Positions 23,096 to 36,109 are shown, counted from the first letter of the stretch. The stretch is 64,000 nucleotides of DNA from Azolla caroliniana (GCA_043228905.1 JBHGNT010000014.1:13082001-13146000); one strand, 5' to 3'. Numbers and translations: made by a program. Notes: generated by a model not told the origin, from the letters alone.

Positions 23096-24180
23096 ATGCA
23101 AGAGAAAGCACATGCATGCGCTAAATTTTGGGGAAATCTAAAGGGGAAACGTGTTGAGAGTTATGGTGACTTAACTCTTCACGACTTGTCTATGCATTGT
23201 AAGAATTTATATGAGTTATCTCTTGCCGGAAAGATGATGTGTTATGGTTCTCTTTCACATATGTCTCCCTTCTTTACAATTGAAGATATATGCATAGGAC
23301 TTAAGAAATTGGCCTCTCGAAAGGCAAGCGATCTTCAATGTATAAAGGCTGAAATGCGCAAATGGATGGGAAAGGAAGCACATGTATGGATAAGCGATAT
23401 GTTTAATGATGCATTGCAACATGGTATGCCGTACGATTGGATTACAAATTGGATCGAACCTTTACATAAAGGTGGAGATGTAAATAATGTAAACCACTAT
23501 CGAACCATCATGGTTGGCTCATTAATGGCAAAATTGTTTGGATGTATAATGGAATCAAAGAGAAGTGTATGGGCTGAAAAAAATGGTCAGAGAGTTTATG
23601 GACAAGTTGGCTTTTGAAAACACCATAGCACCATTGATCATCTTGTCACCCTTCGAGTATTAATGGATCTTTGGAGGAGAATGGAAGAACTTGAGGTACC
23701 AAGAAAGGTTTATATTATTGCTTTGTAGAATTCAAGAAAGCTTTTGATATGGTACCTCATGAGCATCTTTGGAGGAGAATGGAAGAACTTGAGGTACCAA
23801 GTGAATATATGCTTGCAATTTCCCGAATTTATGAGAAGGTTTTATGTTGTGTGCGTATGAGAGATAAATAAGTTTGCAAAGGAAGAATGTGTTGAAGAAA
23901 TTGCCATTGGGAATGTTGTGATTATGCTTTTGCTATATGTAGATGATGTAGTGCTTTTTGCAAATACTTTAGGAGATGCACAAAAGTTTATGAAGGCATT
24001 GGAAAACTTTTGCATGCATACTAAAAGACATAACCCATGCATTATATACAACAATGAGACACTTGAATGTGTGGAAAGCTTCAAATATATTGGGCTTGAA
24101 GTTCCTTCAAATCATAGATGGAATGAATGTGCTACACGCCGCTAAGAGGCGGGTAAGTGAGCATACTATGCATTTGAGAA
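23096..24180 (+). pseudogene. LINE reverse-transcriptase relic 2 (same family as 17850-19560)
   Basis: An open block of 173 codons (23096-23617) carries AKFWGNLKGKRVESYGDL, KKLASRKASDLQCIKAEM, WITNWIEPLHKGGDVNNVNH and YRTIMVGSLMAKLFGCIMES. These correspond to the region before and at the start of RT. After a stop come KAFDMVPHEHLW-like text, LLYVDDVVLFANTLGDAQ (YVDD catalytic box) and ECVESFKYIGLEVPSNHRWN. A short duplication (atctttggaggagaatggaa at about 23668 and 23764) disrupts the middle. It starts within about 10 bp of the chromovirus LTR end. Confidence 0.75.
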
Positions 24181-24840
24181 CACATGCAATCTTGGAGATA
24201 TTAAGTGTTGGGTCCTCAAGAAATATCTTAACATGTTTGCATTACTTATACATTCCTTTTATAATCTTGAGATTTTAGGCGATTTTCAGAAACTTGATAC
24301 ACCAATATCACATGTTTTAAATAACATGTAAAATTTGTTAATTTTTTGAGATTTAACAAGTTTCAAAATGATAATTTTTAAAATTGAATAGTTTTTCAAT
24401 AAATGCTTAAACGTTGATGGTTTGAAAATATGAAATGTAGTTAACTTAAAGAAAATTACGATGGTTAACTTAACACAGAAGTTAAGATTAATGGTTTCAC
24501 CATCTTGAGAAGATGTAGGTTCTAGAAGTGGAAGCTACATCTATTGTTAGACTTAAAAATGTTTTAAGTATAAGAGGTAACATTGTAATCCTTAATGCCA
24601 TCATCTATAAATTTAGTGCTCATTAACATCCATAAATTCACAACTCAAGAAATGTATACAATATTCATAAACAATTTTGATAAATCCATAACTCCTAAAC
24701 TATAGATGATATTCATAAACTGTCAAAACTGTCAAACTTAGATGTAAACATTAATATATCAATTTGAACATATCACATACTTATCAAAGTATCCACAATG
24801 CTCTCCTCTTCTTCATTTTGAGAGCTCCCCTACAAAATTT
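24181..24840. other. AT-rich DNA, no gene seen
   Basis: There is no recognisable coding or element signature before the foldback repeat begins at about 24841. Confidence 0.4.
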
Positions 24841-26552
24841 GTGAAGTAAATGGGATTTGCAAGGTTCAATTACCATCAACACAATTATTAATGGTTTTTT
24901 GTTAATCAAGGAAGCACATGTTCACCGTAAGGTATCTTGTTGTGCAACATAATTCTTTACAACATCGATATGCATCTTTTACTCTTGTAAAAGCAGAGAT
25001 TTTAGTACAATTCAAGTTTATGTAAACCCTAAACCTCTTTTATTTGAATAAAAAGATGATTTCTAAACATGAACTCCATACATTGTATTGAGTTGATGTA
25101 AAAAACAAAGTTTTTATCACAATTCCATACAATTTATCAAATTTATGTTCAAAGTTTTTTTCCCGAATTAAAAAAAATAAAAAAAATCGAACTTGACTTG
25201 ATGAAAAAACCAGATTTTTCACCACAATTTATTACAATGTACCTAGTTTATGTTTAAAGTAAATTTTTTTCAATTTTGTTTGATTTTTTTATTTTTTATT
25301 TTTTATTTTGTTTGGGAAAAAAAAACTTTAAACATGAATTCGATACATTATATCGACTTGTGATGAAAACTTTGGTTTTTTCATCATTTCAACTTTTTTT
25401 TTTAAAAATAACCAAAAGGACCCAAAATAAATAGAAAAAAACCAAAATTATTTATTTTAAAACCCCCCCAAAAAACCTTTAAACATGAACTCGATACATT
25501 GTATCGAATTCATGTGAAAAAGTCAGCTTTTCGACACAAACTCGATACAATGTATTGAGTTGGTCTTGAAAAGTTTGTTTTTCGATACATTGTATCGAGT
25601 TCGTGTCGAAAAGTTGACTTTTCAACATGAATTTGATACGGCGTATCGAGTTCGTGTCGAAAAGTTGACTTTTTAACATGAATTTGATACGGCGTATCGA
25701 GTTCGTGTTTAAATGTGTTAAACACAAACTCGATACATTGTATCGAGTTCATGTCAAAAAACTGAGTTTTTCAACACGAACTCGATACGGCGTATCGAAT
25801 TCGCACTGAAAACTTTGTTTTTAAACATGAACTTGATATGGCGTATCGAGTTTGTGTTTAAAAACAGAGTTTTAAACAAGAACTCAATACATTGTATCGA
25901 GTTCATGTTTAAAGTTTTATTTTTATTTTTATTTTTTCTATCTATTTTGGGTCTTTTATTTTATTTAATTTAATTGTTTTTGAAGTGATGAAGAAACTAG
26001 AGTTTTCATCACAAGTCAATACAATGTATCGGATTCATGTTTAAAGTTTTTCCCAAAAAACAAATTAAAAATAAAATAAAATCAAAACAATTTGAAAAAA
26101 TTTTGAAAAATTTTGAAAAAATTACTTTAAACATGAACTCTATACATTGTATTGAATTGTGGTGAAAAAATTGGTTTTTTCATCAAGTCAAGCTCAATTG
26201 TTTTATTTTTTTATTTTTTTCAATCTGAGAAAAAAACTTTGAACATGAATTTGATACATTGTATGTAATTGTGATCAAAACTTTATTTTTTACATCAACT
26301 CAATATAATGTATGAAGTTCATGTTTAGAAATCATCTTTTTATTCAAATAAAAGAGGTTTAGGGTTTACATGAACTCGAATTGTACTAAAATCTCTGTTT
26401 TTACAAGAGAAAAAGATGCATATCGATACTGCAAAGAAGTATGTTGCACAACAAGACACCTTATGGTGAACATGTGCTTCAATGACTAACAAAAAACCAT
26501 TAAGAATTCTGTTGATGGTAATTGAACCTTGAAAATGCCATTTACGTGGTGT
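24841..26552. mobile_element. Long inverted repeat (foldback-like element) with central palindrome array
   Basis: The left arm (24841 to about 25480) and right arm (about 25920 to 26552) are imperfect reverse complements. For example, caaggttcaattaccatcaa at 24859 is answered by ttgatggtaattgaaccttg at 26512, and ggaagcacatgttcacc by ggtgaacatgtgcttc. The centre (about 25485-25910) holds nine short palindromes about 50 bp apart, each built as cgatac-n-gtatcg with flanking gaactc/gagttc. Spacers such as gaaaagttgactttt are also self-complementary. There is no coding capacity. This layout fits a foldback transposon or a long hairpin locus. No target duplication could be fixed. Confidence 0.8.
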
Positions 26553-26918
26553 AAAAAAACATCTTGTGGTTCTTAATCACCACGTCAAGCACTTAATGTT
26601 GATCTTCAGAGTTTGGTTCATCTACAAAGGAGAAACATTTATGTGGAACTAAGGATGACAACACGAGCATAACTCAGGTGACAAGGAAACTTGCAAGAAC
26701 TCAAGGTGGGGATATTAATAGCTACACATGTAGATGGCCATCAACTAGGGCACCAATTCTGCATTGGTAAAGTTTTGGACGTGGTGATGTATTAAACTTC
26801 TGTAATACATCTATCTTTGACATTAGTGAGGTGAATATCATTGTGTATGACTTTACACTAACAAAAGTTGGATGTTTAAGGACGAGAATGATAGACATAA
26901 TAAAAAAGATATTACCAA

Positions 26919-27103
26919 GACTACAAGATATCTCAAATTGAAGGCGAACAAGATTTAGTGCACACAATTTGGAGACACCATTTAGTGAAGACAATGATTT
27001 GATTGGTACATTTGAAAATGAGGAGGAAGAGTCACAATTGTATATTACCTATAGTAGTAATTCTTCGGAAAGGAATGATGATAGTGATGCAAATAACTCT
27101 TAA
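26919..27103 (+). pseudogene. Second copy of unrecognised acidic C-terminus
   Basis: The text LQDIS, a stop where the other copy has Asp, RRTRFSAHNLETPF, DNDLIGTFENEEEESQLY and SSNSSERNDDSDANNS parallels the fragment at 7445-7630. The two share gene-end structure and spacing to the stop, so both derive from the same parent sequence. There is no domain I can name. The DNA just upstream (26640-26918) may hold more of it but is broken by stops. Confidence 0.4.
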
Positions 27104-27189
27104 ATGTATTTTTTGTGCAACGATATGTAAGAAATTTAGACAATATTTTATCGAATGAAATAAAAAAGCGAAAGATTTTTAGATTGTAA

Positions 27190-27671
27190 ATGAGGCCTTT
27201 TTGGAACGACAATGTATAATGACATGGGATTGTGGAGGCTCACACTTCACACATTATACTACACATGTTGCACCTACCTACAAAACCATATTCTTTGCGG
27301 AACGGGGAAATCGTACACATCGATACATGTTAGAGCCCATACTGTTATCTACCATTCAAACTATTGCTTCCATGCAACTTAGCTCACGTGCATTGCAATG
27401 TGAGATAGGGCATTGGGGCACAAGTGATGAGAGTGGTCGACTATGCATACTTTGCCCTAAACAAGTTCGTGAGTCTAAGTATCACACATTGATACAATGC
27501 TCTGACTTTGATCATATTCGACCATGCTTTCCACATCTCTTTGACCGAGCCCAATCCTTGCATGAATTCCTCTCACAACCACAATTTGCACTCTCAATTA
27601 CAACATTCATTGGTAAAGTTCTTGAACATCGAGAGTCACTACTCACTTTCACACAATCACGTGAAATGTAA
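27190..27671 (+). pseudogene. LINE C-terminal fragment with zinc-knuckle-like motif
   Basis: An open block of about 157 codons ends in a CX2CX9HX4C cluster (CILCPKQVRESKYHTLIQC) preceded by GHWGTSDESGRL and followed by FDHIRPCFPHLF. This is the usual C-terminal tail of RTE/Jockey-like LINE proteins, so it probably belongs to the same family as the relics at 17850 and 23096. RT motifs are absent here. Confidence 0.6.
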
Positions 27672-27719
27672 TATTTTTGGTCTCATAGGTTATATTTGAC
27701 CTCCGAAAACGATAATATA

Positions 27720-27720
27720 A

Positions 27721-27756
<36 letters not shown>

Positions 27757-27757
27757 C
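27720..27757. repeat. (CT)n microsatellite
   Basis: A TCTC tract with a single interruption lies between LINE fragments. Confidence 0.85.
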
Positions 27758-27926
27758 TTCTCTCGAGAATTCTATACCCTCTTTTCCTCTTAGTACTAAT
27801 GCTCATCTTTAATACTAATTCCCTCTCTGTCTTAGTACTATTCCTAACACATGTATGATGTTTGGTAAGAAGCTTGCTAACTGCCAAGCTAGGACTTTCG
27901 TGAGTATCTTGTATATTGTGTTAAGG

Positions 27927-28895
27927 ATCATGATTCAACGCCACTAGCCCACCATGCCGCGGCCCTTCTGAATATCATTTGATTCTTCTCCAGTGTCTTT
28001 TCCCACACCTTTGCCTTTGCTTCCTCCAGCTTAGCTCTAGACCAACTGCAACCGGGGTCTGCTTGTAGCAACCGTTGCGCTGCCGCAACAAACTTCCTTA
28101 ATTTTGTTTCCATCACTTTGACCTTCTAGAGGGCCCACTTCTAGAAGGTTAGTCTTGCCAAGATAGCGAAGGAGCATCCCAACTCCTCAAGGGACGAGTT
28201 GACTTATATGCGGTCTAGTCGTGTAAGGCTGCCACCCATAACATTCATGACAACTCTGGAGGAGTGTAGCGAATGTGAGCATCTCCTAAGGGAAGAGCCC
28301 CATGTATCCTTCACCCTGATTTTGCCAATTAGGAAAGCCCATGATTCAAGCTTCACATCATGAAATCACCGGTCTCTGGGTACCCCCTTTCCTATCTCAT
28401 AGGTGCTCAATCATATTGAAATCATTGGCCATTACCTAGGCCTTTGCATCAGGTAATGATGTCGTTAACATCCTCTAGCAGATTGGTCTCTCGAGTGATG
28501 AGTTAGGGGCATAAATGTTTAGCACGCTAATCTGTACGCCACTCCATTTAAGAAGCACATATAAGGCTTTACCCTCCACCATCGTGCCGTGGGATGTTAC
28601 CTCATATTGAGCCTTGTCACTAGTCAAGATGCAAATCCCTCCTCTTCGGTGAAGGTCACCCTAGGCAGCCAACCACCACGTGGTCCACCCTCCTGACAAG
28701 GGGTTTACTAGGCTCTGAGCTCTCTCTTGTGGGTTGTTACTATGTCAATGTTTCCCCCAATATTAAGGGGATTCAACTCCTCTCGAAGTCTTCTGCACTC
28801 TTGGTGTTGCCGGCCTCCATCGAGGCCCTGTACATTCCACGTTAGGATCCTCATCCAAAGACGGTGAGGTTGACACCCATGTTTGGGCGGCAATT
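27927..28895 (-). pseudogene. L1-type LINE ORF2 fragment: endonuclease domain
   Basis: Minus strand from 28855 leftwards: MRILTWNVQGLDGGRQHQEC, the conserved start of an L1 apurinic endonuclease (ILTWNVQGL). Further on are GGICIL, HGTMVEGKALYVLL and VLNIYAPN, the last matching the endonuclease Y-A-P/H-N core. The far end contains WSRAKLEEAKAKVWEKTLEK (about 27990-28060), which fits the linker between endonuclease and RT. Many stops are present. Together with the fragments at 2745 and 19620 it samples endonuclease, RT and zinc finger of an L1 ORF2, but they are separate copies. Confidence 0.7.
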
Positions 28896-28909
28896 TGGAG
28901 TTAAATGCA

Positions 28910-30180
28910 CTACCTATAGATTGACATGTTCACATTAGTGGGATTTCCCATTCAAATGCAAACGAATACGTATACGAATGCATGGTCAAATATTCGTTTA
29001 ACAAAAAAAAAAAAACATGAACTCCCTCCGTTTTAGTTTCCTAGGATATAAAATAAAGGGACTTGACAATAAAAAAGGAACAATAAGAGAGGGACTTGAC
29101 ACTAGTAAATTTATATAATAAATGTAAAATTATTCCTTTTATTTTTAATAAATAAATAGAACAAAATAAAGGTTCATTAATTCTTTATTTTTTCTTCTTC
29201 TAAAATTTATGGATATTTTTATTTGACATTAAAAATGGAACTTCAAACTAATCATATTTCTATAATAAATATAGAAATATTAGTTTTAAAAAAAAAATAA
29301 AAAATAAAAAATAAAGGTCCATAAACTCTCCCCTTTTTTATTTGAGACTATAAAGGAGAGTTATACTCATCATATTTTTATAATGTATTAATGGATGATA
29401 TTTGTTTTTTTATTGAATTAAATTTATTTATTTATTAAAATTAATGAATTAATTTTGTGAATATTTATTTTGTAAAACAAATGGTTTTATAATATTCTTA
29501 GGGCCATTTCATATTCTCGAATATTGCGAATATCACGCATGTGTCAATGTATGGCACTACCGCTTACCAGGTTATGCTCTTGGAAATATGTGTCTGGCCC
29601 ATAGAGATATTGGCCCTCCAAAGAGTATATAGGTACATTACAAAAGTAACACTGGGACATTTGAAATAGGTAATATGTCGCATTTTGAGAACTTTCCATA
29701 AAAAATTGACACAAATTAAGGTGATTCACAAAAAGGGGTGTTGCATGCATAAAGGATTTTAAAAAATGACCCAAAAATATATTGATTTTTAGCATGTACG
29801 AAAATTTAGGTGTTCAAAAAAATGCCTAAATAATGGACATGCCAAACTTACAAATGAATGTCCAAAATGACTAACACCAATATTTATAGAAATTTATGAA
29901 TCCAAATCTTGATGTACAATACAATATTTACAGTTAACGTATCAGGACAATCATTTTCCAAGTTTATGCCACCATCTTCATACCCATTCGATGAATTATT
30001 AAGAGTTTATGAGGTCTCATCCTCATCATCAATGACAACTGTTAAGCGTTTGGATTGCACCATGACCAGTCATGAAGAAGAGCTCATCAACAAGGACATA
30101 GTATGGCTAAAGGACCTACGAAGAGGAAATGGCAAGAGGAAAGAGGGCTAAAGGAAATCGAAGTGTGAAAGGTCCATACC
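28910..30180. other. Very AT-rich DNA, no gene seen
   Basis: At 29019 the string ctccctccgttttagttt resembles the terminus of Stowaway-type MITEs, but a matching opposite end was not found. The rest is A/T-rich (poly-A, ataaataaata) without coding signals. Confidence 0.4.
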
Positions 30181-30182
30181 TT

Positions 30183-30650
30183 AAATGTAAATGCTATATA
30201 AACCACATGGTGGTGGCTTTGTAAGGGTTCTTCCATTTGAAAGATCTCCCTATTGATTAAGAGCTAGAGCTTCCTCTCCTCCTCCTTGTAACCTTTAAGC
30301 TTAAGAGAGATTAGTGAGGTGTTTAGTTAGAGAACACTAATCTCTCTTCCTTGTTGGTGCTAGACCTCTTAGCAAAGAGGGGTAATAAACATATTCATTA
30401 CGCTTATTGTCTACATTCATTACCCTATTGTCTATGAGATCGAGCTTGAGAGTGTGAGAGAGATATCAAACTTAATCATCTATTAATCATTGAGTGTGAG
30501 GCTCGGAGGTGTCCGACAACCATCTCTGCCCGATTCGCCATCAAAAGGGTATACGCTGGTCCGAACTCCACAAATGGCATCGTGGAGTTAACTCCGTTGA
30601 TACATAGATCCTACACAGGAACTAATGCATTGTCTTCATCCAATTACAAT
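30183..30650 (+). other. LTR-like or leader-like sequence (tentative)
   Basis: A TATA box (ctatataaacc, about 30190) is followed by a leader-like run rich in ctctctcc and ttgtaacc, then by gc-richer DNA (gtccgacaaccatctctgcc). It resembles the U3-R-U5 order of a gypsy LTR. I could not find ends or a partner copy, so it remains a suggestion. Confidence 0.25.
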
Positions 30651-30939
30651 CCAACCTCAACCAAGTTATGAGTCATGCTTCTTGTTTGTCTTTGTGTTGT
30701 GTTTGAAGCCACATTCGAGATCCTCTTTTAGTACCTTCATTGTGGTCTATCACAAATAACTTGTTTTGGTCAAAGATAAGTCATACACTAGTATATAAAC
30801 ATTATCCAATGTCAGAGTAGATGTGCTTGATGCATTCTTTCATCTTCACTTTTTGGTTATGATATTTAATTATGTACTTTCTATTTACCATATTTGATTA
30901 TGTGAGAGAAACCTTCTACCAAAATCATTAGAATCTAAA

Positions 30940-33250
30940 AAATGTCGTAAAGATGTTTTTTCATTTTTCTTAGATTCTCATAGTAAGCCTTTAATGTCAA
31001 ACAGAAATTCGATTCATTCCATCTAGATTTGTTGCACTATGTCCAATTTTACTCTATACATCTAGAATTAAACGTAGTGCATTAGATTCCTACTATAAGT
31101 CTTGGAATTTAAAAAAAAAATTCCATTAAAAAAATACTCTTGCATTTTCAACAGAGACATAATGCATTGCATCGAATTCTAGCTATATAGACTAAACTAT
31201 GGTACATTGCATTTGATTTCAATCGGAAGTCCACTTTTTATTATTTATTTCCAAATTTTCTTATTTTTTGAGATTTTTTATTTTTCCCAAAAATAAATAA
31301 ATAAAAATTGGAAAAATATATTTTCAACGGAAATCCAATGCACTATCTCTTATTTGTTTCCAAATTTTCATATTTTTTGAAATTGTTTTGTATTTGTTTT
31401 GAATTTTTTTATTTTTCCAATAAATAAATAAATAAAAATTGAAAAAATGCATTTTCCACGGAAATCCGATGCAGTGCAATGGATTTCCATTGAAAATCCA
31501 CTATTTCTGATTTGTTTCAAAATTTTCATATTTTTTGAAATTTTTATATTTTTCGAATAAATAAATAAATAAAAATTAAACAAATATATTTTCAATGGAA
31601 ATCCGATGCCTTGCATCGGATTTCGTTGAAAGTCCACTATTTTTTATTTGTTTCCAAATTTTTATATTTTTCGAATAAATAAATAAATAAAAATTAAACA
31701 AATATATTTTCAATGGAAATCTGATGCCTTGCATCGGATTTCGTTGAAAGTCCACTATTTTTTATTTATTTGAAAGTCCAAATTTTTTGAAATTCTTTTG
31801 TAGTTTTTTGAAATTTTTTATATTTCCAATAAATAAATAAATAAAAATTAAAAAAATGGATTTTCAATGGCATCAGATTTCCATTGAAAGTCCACTATTT
31901 CTGATTTGTTTCCAAATTTTCATATTTTTGAAATTGTTTTGTATTTGTTTTGAATGTTATTTTTTTACAATAAATAAATAAATAAATAAATAAAAATTGA
32001 GAAAAATGGATTTTCGACAGAATCCAATGCAGTGCATTAGATTTCCGTTGAAGGTCCACTATTTCTGATTTGTTTCCAGATTTTCATATTTTTTGAAATT
32101 TATTTGTATTTTCTCTGAAATTTTTATTTTTTTAATAAATAAATAGATAAAATTGGAAAAAATGTATTTTCAACGAAAATCTGATGCACTGCATCGGATC
32201 AGATTTCCATTGAAAGTCCACTATTTCTGATTTGTTTCCAAATTTTCATATTTTTTGAAATTATTTTGTATTTTTTTTAGTTTTATTATTTTTCCAATAA
32301 ATAAAAAAATAAAAATTGAAAAAGTGGATTTTCAACGGAAATCCATCAGATTTCCATTGAAAGTCCACTATTTTTTATTTGTTTCCAAATTTTCATATTT
32401 TTTGAAATTGTTTGTATTTTTTTGGAATTTTTTATTTTTCCAATAAATAAATAAATAAAAATTGAAAAAATGGATTTTGGCCTTTTAAAATGTTAAAAGT
32501 AATAGAATCGTGATTTTGGCCATTTAAAATTATGTATTTTTAATGGAATCCGATGTAGTGCATCGGATTTCCATTGAAAGTCCATCATTTTCAATGGAAT
32601 CCGCTGCATTGCATTGGATTCCCATTGAAAGTCCAATATTTTTCTTTTATTTTTTCATTTATCATGGATTTTCAACTGAAATCCAATGCAGTGCATTAGA
32701 TTTTCGTTGAAAATGCAATATGTTTTTATTATTTCATTGTTTTATGAAAAAACTAAAAGAAATGTGGATTTTCAATTGAAATACGATGCAGTGCTTCAAA
32801 TTTCAGTTGGAAATCCAATTTTTAAAATATTTTTATTTATTTATTGAAATAATGAAAAACTATTGAAAAGAAAAAGGATTGTCAGCCAAAATCTGATGCA
32901 CTATGTCAAAGTCTAGCTGTATAAACTACAACTTTGATGCAGTACATCGGATTTTAGTTGAAAAGCCATTTATTATTATTATTTATCTGGAAAAAAATAT
33001 AAATAAATAAATAACATTGAAAAAAGAAAAAAGAAAAAAGGATTTTCGACTTTAATCCAACACATTGCATTGGATTCTAGTTGTGTACACTAAAATATAA
33101 TGTAGCGTAGCGTATTTTAGCTGAAAATCCATTTATTATTTTTTTATGGAAAAAATTTTAAAATTTACAAAATTAAAAAAAATCTTGGATTTTCAATTGA
33201 AATCCAATGCATTGCATTGGATTCTAGTTGAAAATCCAAGATTTTTTATT
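30940..33250. repeat. Tandem array with palindrome-bearing units (about 120-165 bp)
   Basis: Units of about 120-165 bp (clear from about 31200 to 32500, decayed on both sides) each contain three parts. One is a near-palindrome, such as ccgatgcagtgcatcgga within ttttcaacggaaat/atttccgttgaaaa. The second is the spacer ccactatttctgatttgttt, with ccaaattttcatattttttg after it. The third is a (taaa)n run. Core variants are gatgca-g-tgcatc, gatgca-c-tgcatc and gatgc-ctt-gcatc. There is no coding capacity. Its design resembles the centre of the foldback repeat at 24841-26552, but with another palindrome. Confidence 0.8.
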
Positions 33251-36109
33251 TTTTAAAATTTTCATTGGGTTCTAGATTTGTTTTCCGACACAGGTATATA
33301 ATATAAAACTTGCATCAATTTAGATTAACGTTATAGTCTATTCTTCAGTTGGATGTTACATGTGCAATTTCATTCTATTGTCATGTACTACTACAACATG
33401 CATCTTACAGATGTTCAAGAACCCTATTGCATTAGAGAAGGACCCTAAGCAAGTTAATTTCATCAAAATGAGGATCCAAGGTATCTGGAACTGTCCTGAT
33501 TAAGACCAAGAAGTTGGGGCAAAGCATATCAATGAAACTTAGATGTTCCAGATGACTTCTAGAGAACCCATGGAACCTATAGATGAAGAAGTAGGGTACC
33601 TTGCTGAAGTAGAAGATGTGTCATAGTCTGAACATACTAACGATTTAACTTTGCATACTGACAAAGCCAATGAGGACAATCCTGATGAAAGAGCTAATCT
33701 TGAGGAGACAACTTTACCAGACTTATTATTTGATTGAATGGATATGGCTTATTGTAAAATTTGAACAATATGAATTGTTAAATTTTGATGTAACATATAA
33801 GTTGAGCTTATTTATAATTTTCGTGTAACACTCATTGAACTTAGAGATTAAGTATAATTTGTATGTGTACATGTTGTCTAAATTCTCCTTTATCGTTTGG
33901 GGTATATGGGAGATAAAATTATACTCTATCATTTACTCGTCTGATTGAAATGTTATTGTAGACTAGTTTATTTATACATTGACCGTGTCATGTATCACGT
34001 GTCAATGGAAATTTTCTCTTGACATAGTAGTATCCCTTAATTGCAAGGTTCACAATTTGCTTTAAGATATATTATATATAAATATACATAGTAGAAGAAG
34101 TCACTTATTCAATGGGGTATGCTTTTTAGAATATGCACAAGGACTCGTGTTACTATTATACTTGTGTTGACGAATATACCCCTATCGAAGATTTGGACAA
34201 AAACATGGTAGATAGAATATACATCGGATGATTTTGTTGATATGATATTAGTTAGTTCTATTTTTCGCTATGTTTTTATAAACCACATACGCATGCGCCG
34301 TGCCTTTTTGAAATCATGCTTAAATAAGGCATTTTTTAACATCTCACTAAGATATGAAAAAGAGAATGTGAAATATTACCTGTTTCAAATGACCCGGTGT
34401 TAAGTCAAGAATATTCAAAACCATTGATTACCACATCTTTCTTGGAATGTTGGATGTAAGCTACAAAAGAATCATAAGCATAAAATTCTCTCATCCGGTT
34501 AGGTTGTTGACATAAGAAAATGGTTCAAAAGATAAGGTGTGGATGATCTTTAAGAGCTTTCGGATGATGCTATGCATTATGTAATGATTAAGGAAAGGTT
34601 AGTGGAATCATTAAGGATGAAATGGGAAGATGCTAAGAGGACAAAGCTAGAATACTACATTGCAAATGTCAATTGTGAATTTTGGTCTCAATATAAGGCA
34701 AGAATGCCTATTGGTCGTATCCAACCTTATCTCATTACCAAATATGAATAGTAATGCTCGTAGAGACCTTACACTTCTTTGCCCTTGATCTCACAACTTA
34801 AGTATTTGAGTTGCATCATGGTATCAAAATGTAATGAATTTGAGGGCATGTAAAGTATGCAATGAAGGCATATAGTGAAATTCATTCAAGATATGATGAC
34901 ATATTAAGAGGGAGTGATAACTTAAGTGTCATACTTAAGACACCACCTAGAAGGTTGAGTTCATATGTGTATGCCTTATTCACACATAGAGACTTTGTAC
35001 TTCGATGTATAAATACCCCTTTTTAGGAAGGAGACACTTATAAAGAACACATGCATACTTTGGATCCATAGGTTAAAATTGACCTCTTTATGGACGATAA
35101 AAAAATTCTAATTCTAACTCTAAGACTTTGACAATTTCAAAAAGCTTTTGTTTCAAGGCACCTATCATCTACATCTAATCCAAGCCAAGGTACATCTCTA
35201 AACTATAGGCGGTAGTATGGGATGCCACTAGGGTTTAGGGGTCATCTCAAATCCTTTACTTGGGGGTGGTTATGAGGAGTGATGCCCTCACTTATTTATA
35301 TCTTAAATTTGAATAATATCATTAGTTTGATTTAATAATAAAATTTGATATCAGAATCCTTGCGAATGAAATTGTTGTTTTCTCGGGTGTATGTTTTTCT
35401 CTTTATCTTTGTGAATGCTAGTTTGCTTAATGAGATATCTTCATGATTTCTAACCTGAACACTTCGATCATTACAATGTTTTTTTCTTTATTTTCCTAAA
35501 ACACCTTTATTTGTACGACATTGTCGCAAACTTGCCTGTGAAATTTTAGCTAAACCTCCAGGGAGGATGTGAAGACTAGGATGGGGCGAATGTTTGGAGA
35601 TTCGAAGGCTCCAAGAAGTTAGAAGTTCTTTAAAGTTGGAAGTTCTTCCGATGAACAACTCTTTAGACTCGAAGGTTCATCAGAGTCTAGGCCTTGTTAG
35701 AGTTGAAACCTCTCTAGAGTCAAAGGGAAGGCAAAGTCCAAGGTAAGGTAGAGTTGAAGGGAAGACAAAGTTGAAGAGAAGGTGGAAAATTTACGAGTAC
35801 ATGTATCTTCGCTTAATGGTCGGAATCGAGATTCGTAAAATCTATCATGAGCCTCATGATGAAGGCTTCGTATTGATGTGATGAATTTCCTTGCAAGATG
35901 ATTTGGTGACTTGCTTTAAGATGCTTTTGCAAATATTCACGTAACTTTATGTCCCAAGCTCGGAATTCCAAGGCGAAAATTTCGACACGATCCTCGCAAC
36001 GAAGTCTTTGTGCAAAATATAGAAATATATATTGTATTAATTTTCTATAAGAAATAATATGTTCTAGAGAGTGAAAGTACAACTAGAAATTTAAAGTGCA
36101 TGTGATGAC
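33251..36109. other. Unassigned DNA with scattered coding-like scraps
   Basis: Broken plus-strand text at about 33413-33738 (FKNPIALEKDPKQVNFIKMR, EPMEPIDEEVGYLAEVEDVS) and at 34571-34750 (AMHYVMIKERLVESLRMKWE) looks derived from proteins, possibly transposon proteins, but I do not recognise them. A gaagg/aagttgaag-rich low-complexity stretch lies at about 35570-35800. Confidence 0.3.

Noticed and set aside
25485-25910. CRISPR array
   Set aside because: Regular ~50-bp spacing of short palindromes looks similar at first. The spacers are related to each other, and the region lies inside a long inverted repeat of a plant genome.
29019-29500. Stowaway MITE
   Set aside because: The ctccctccg terminus is present, but the opposite inverted end and TA duplication were not found.
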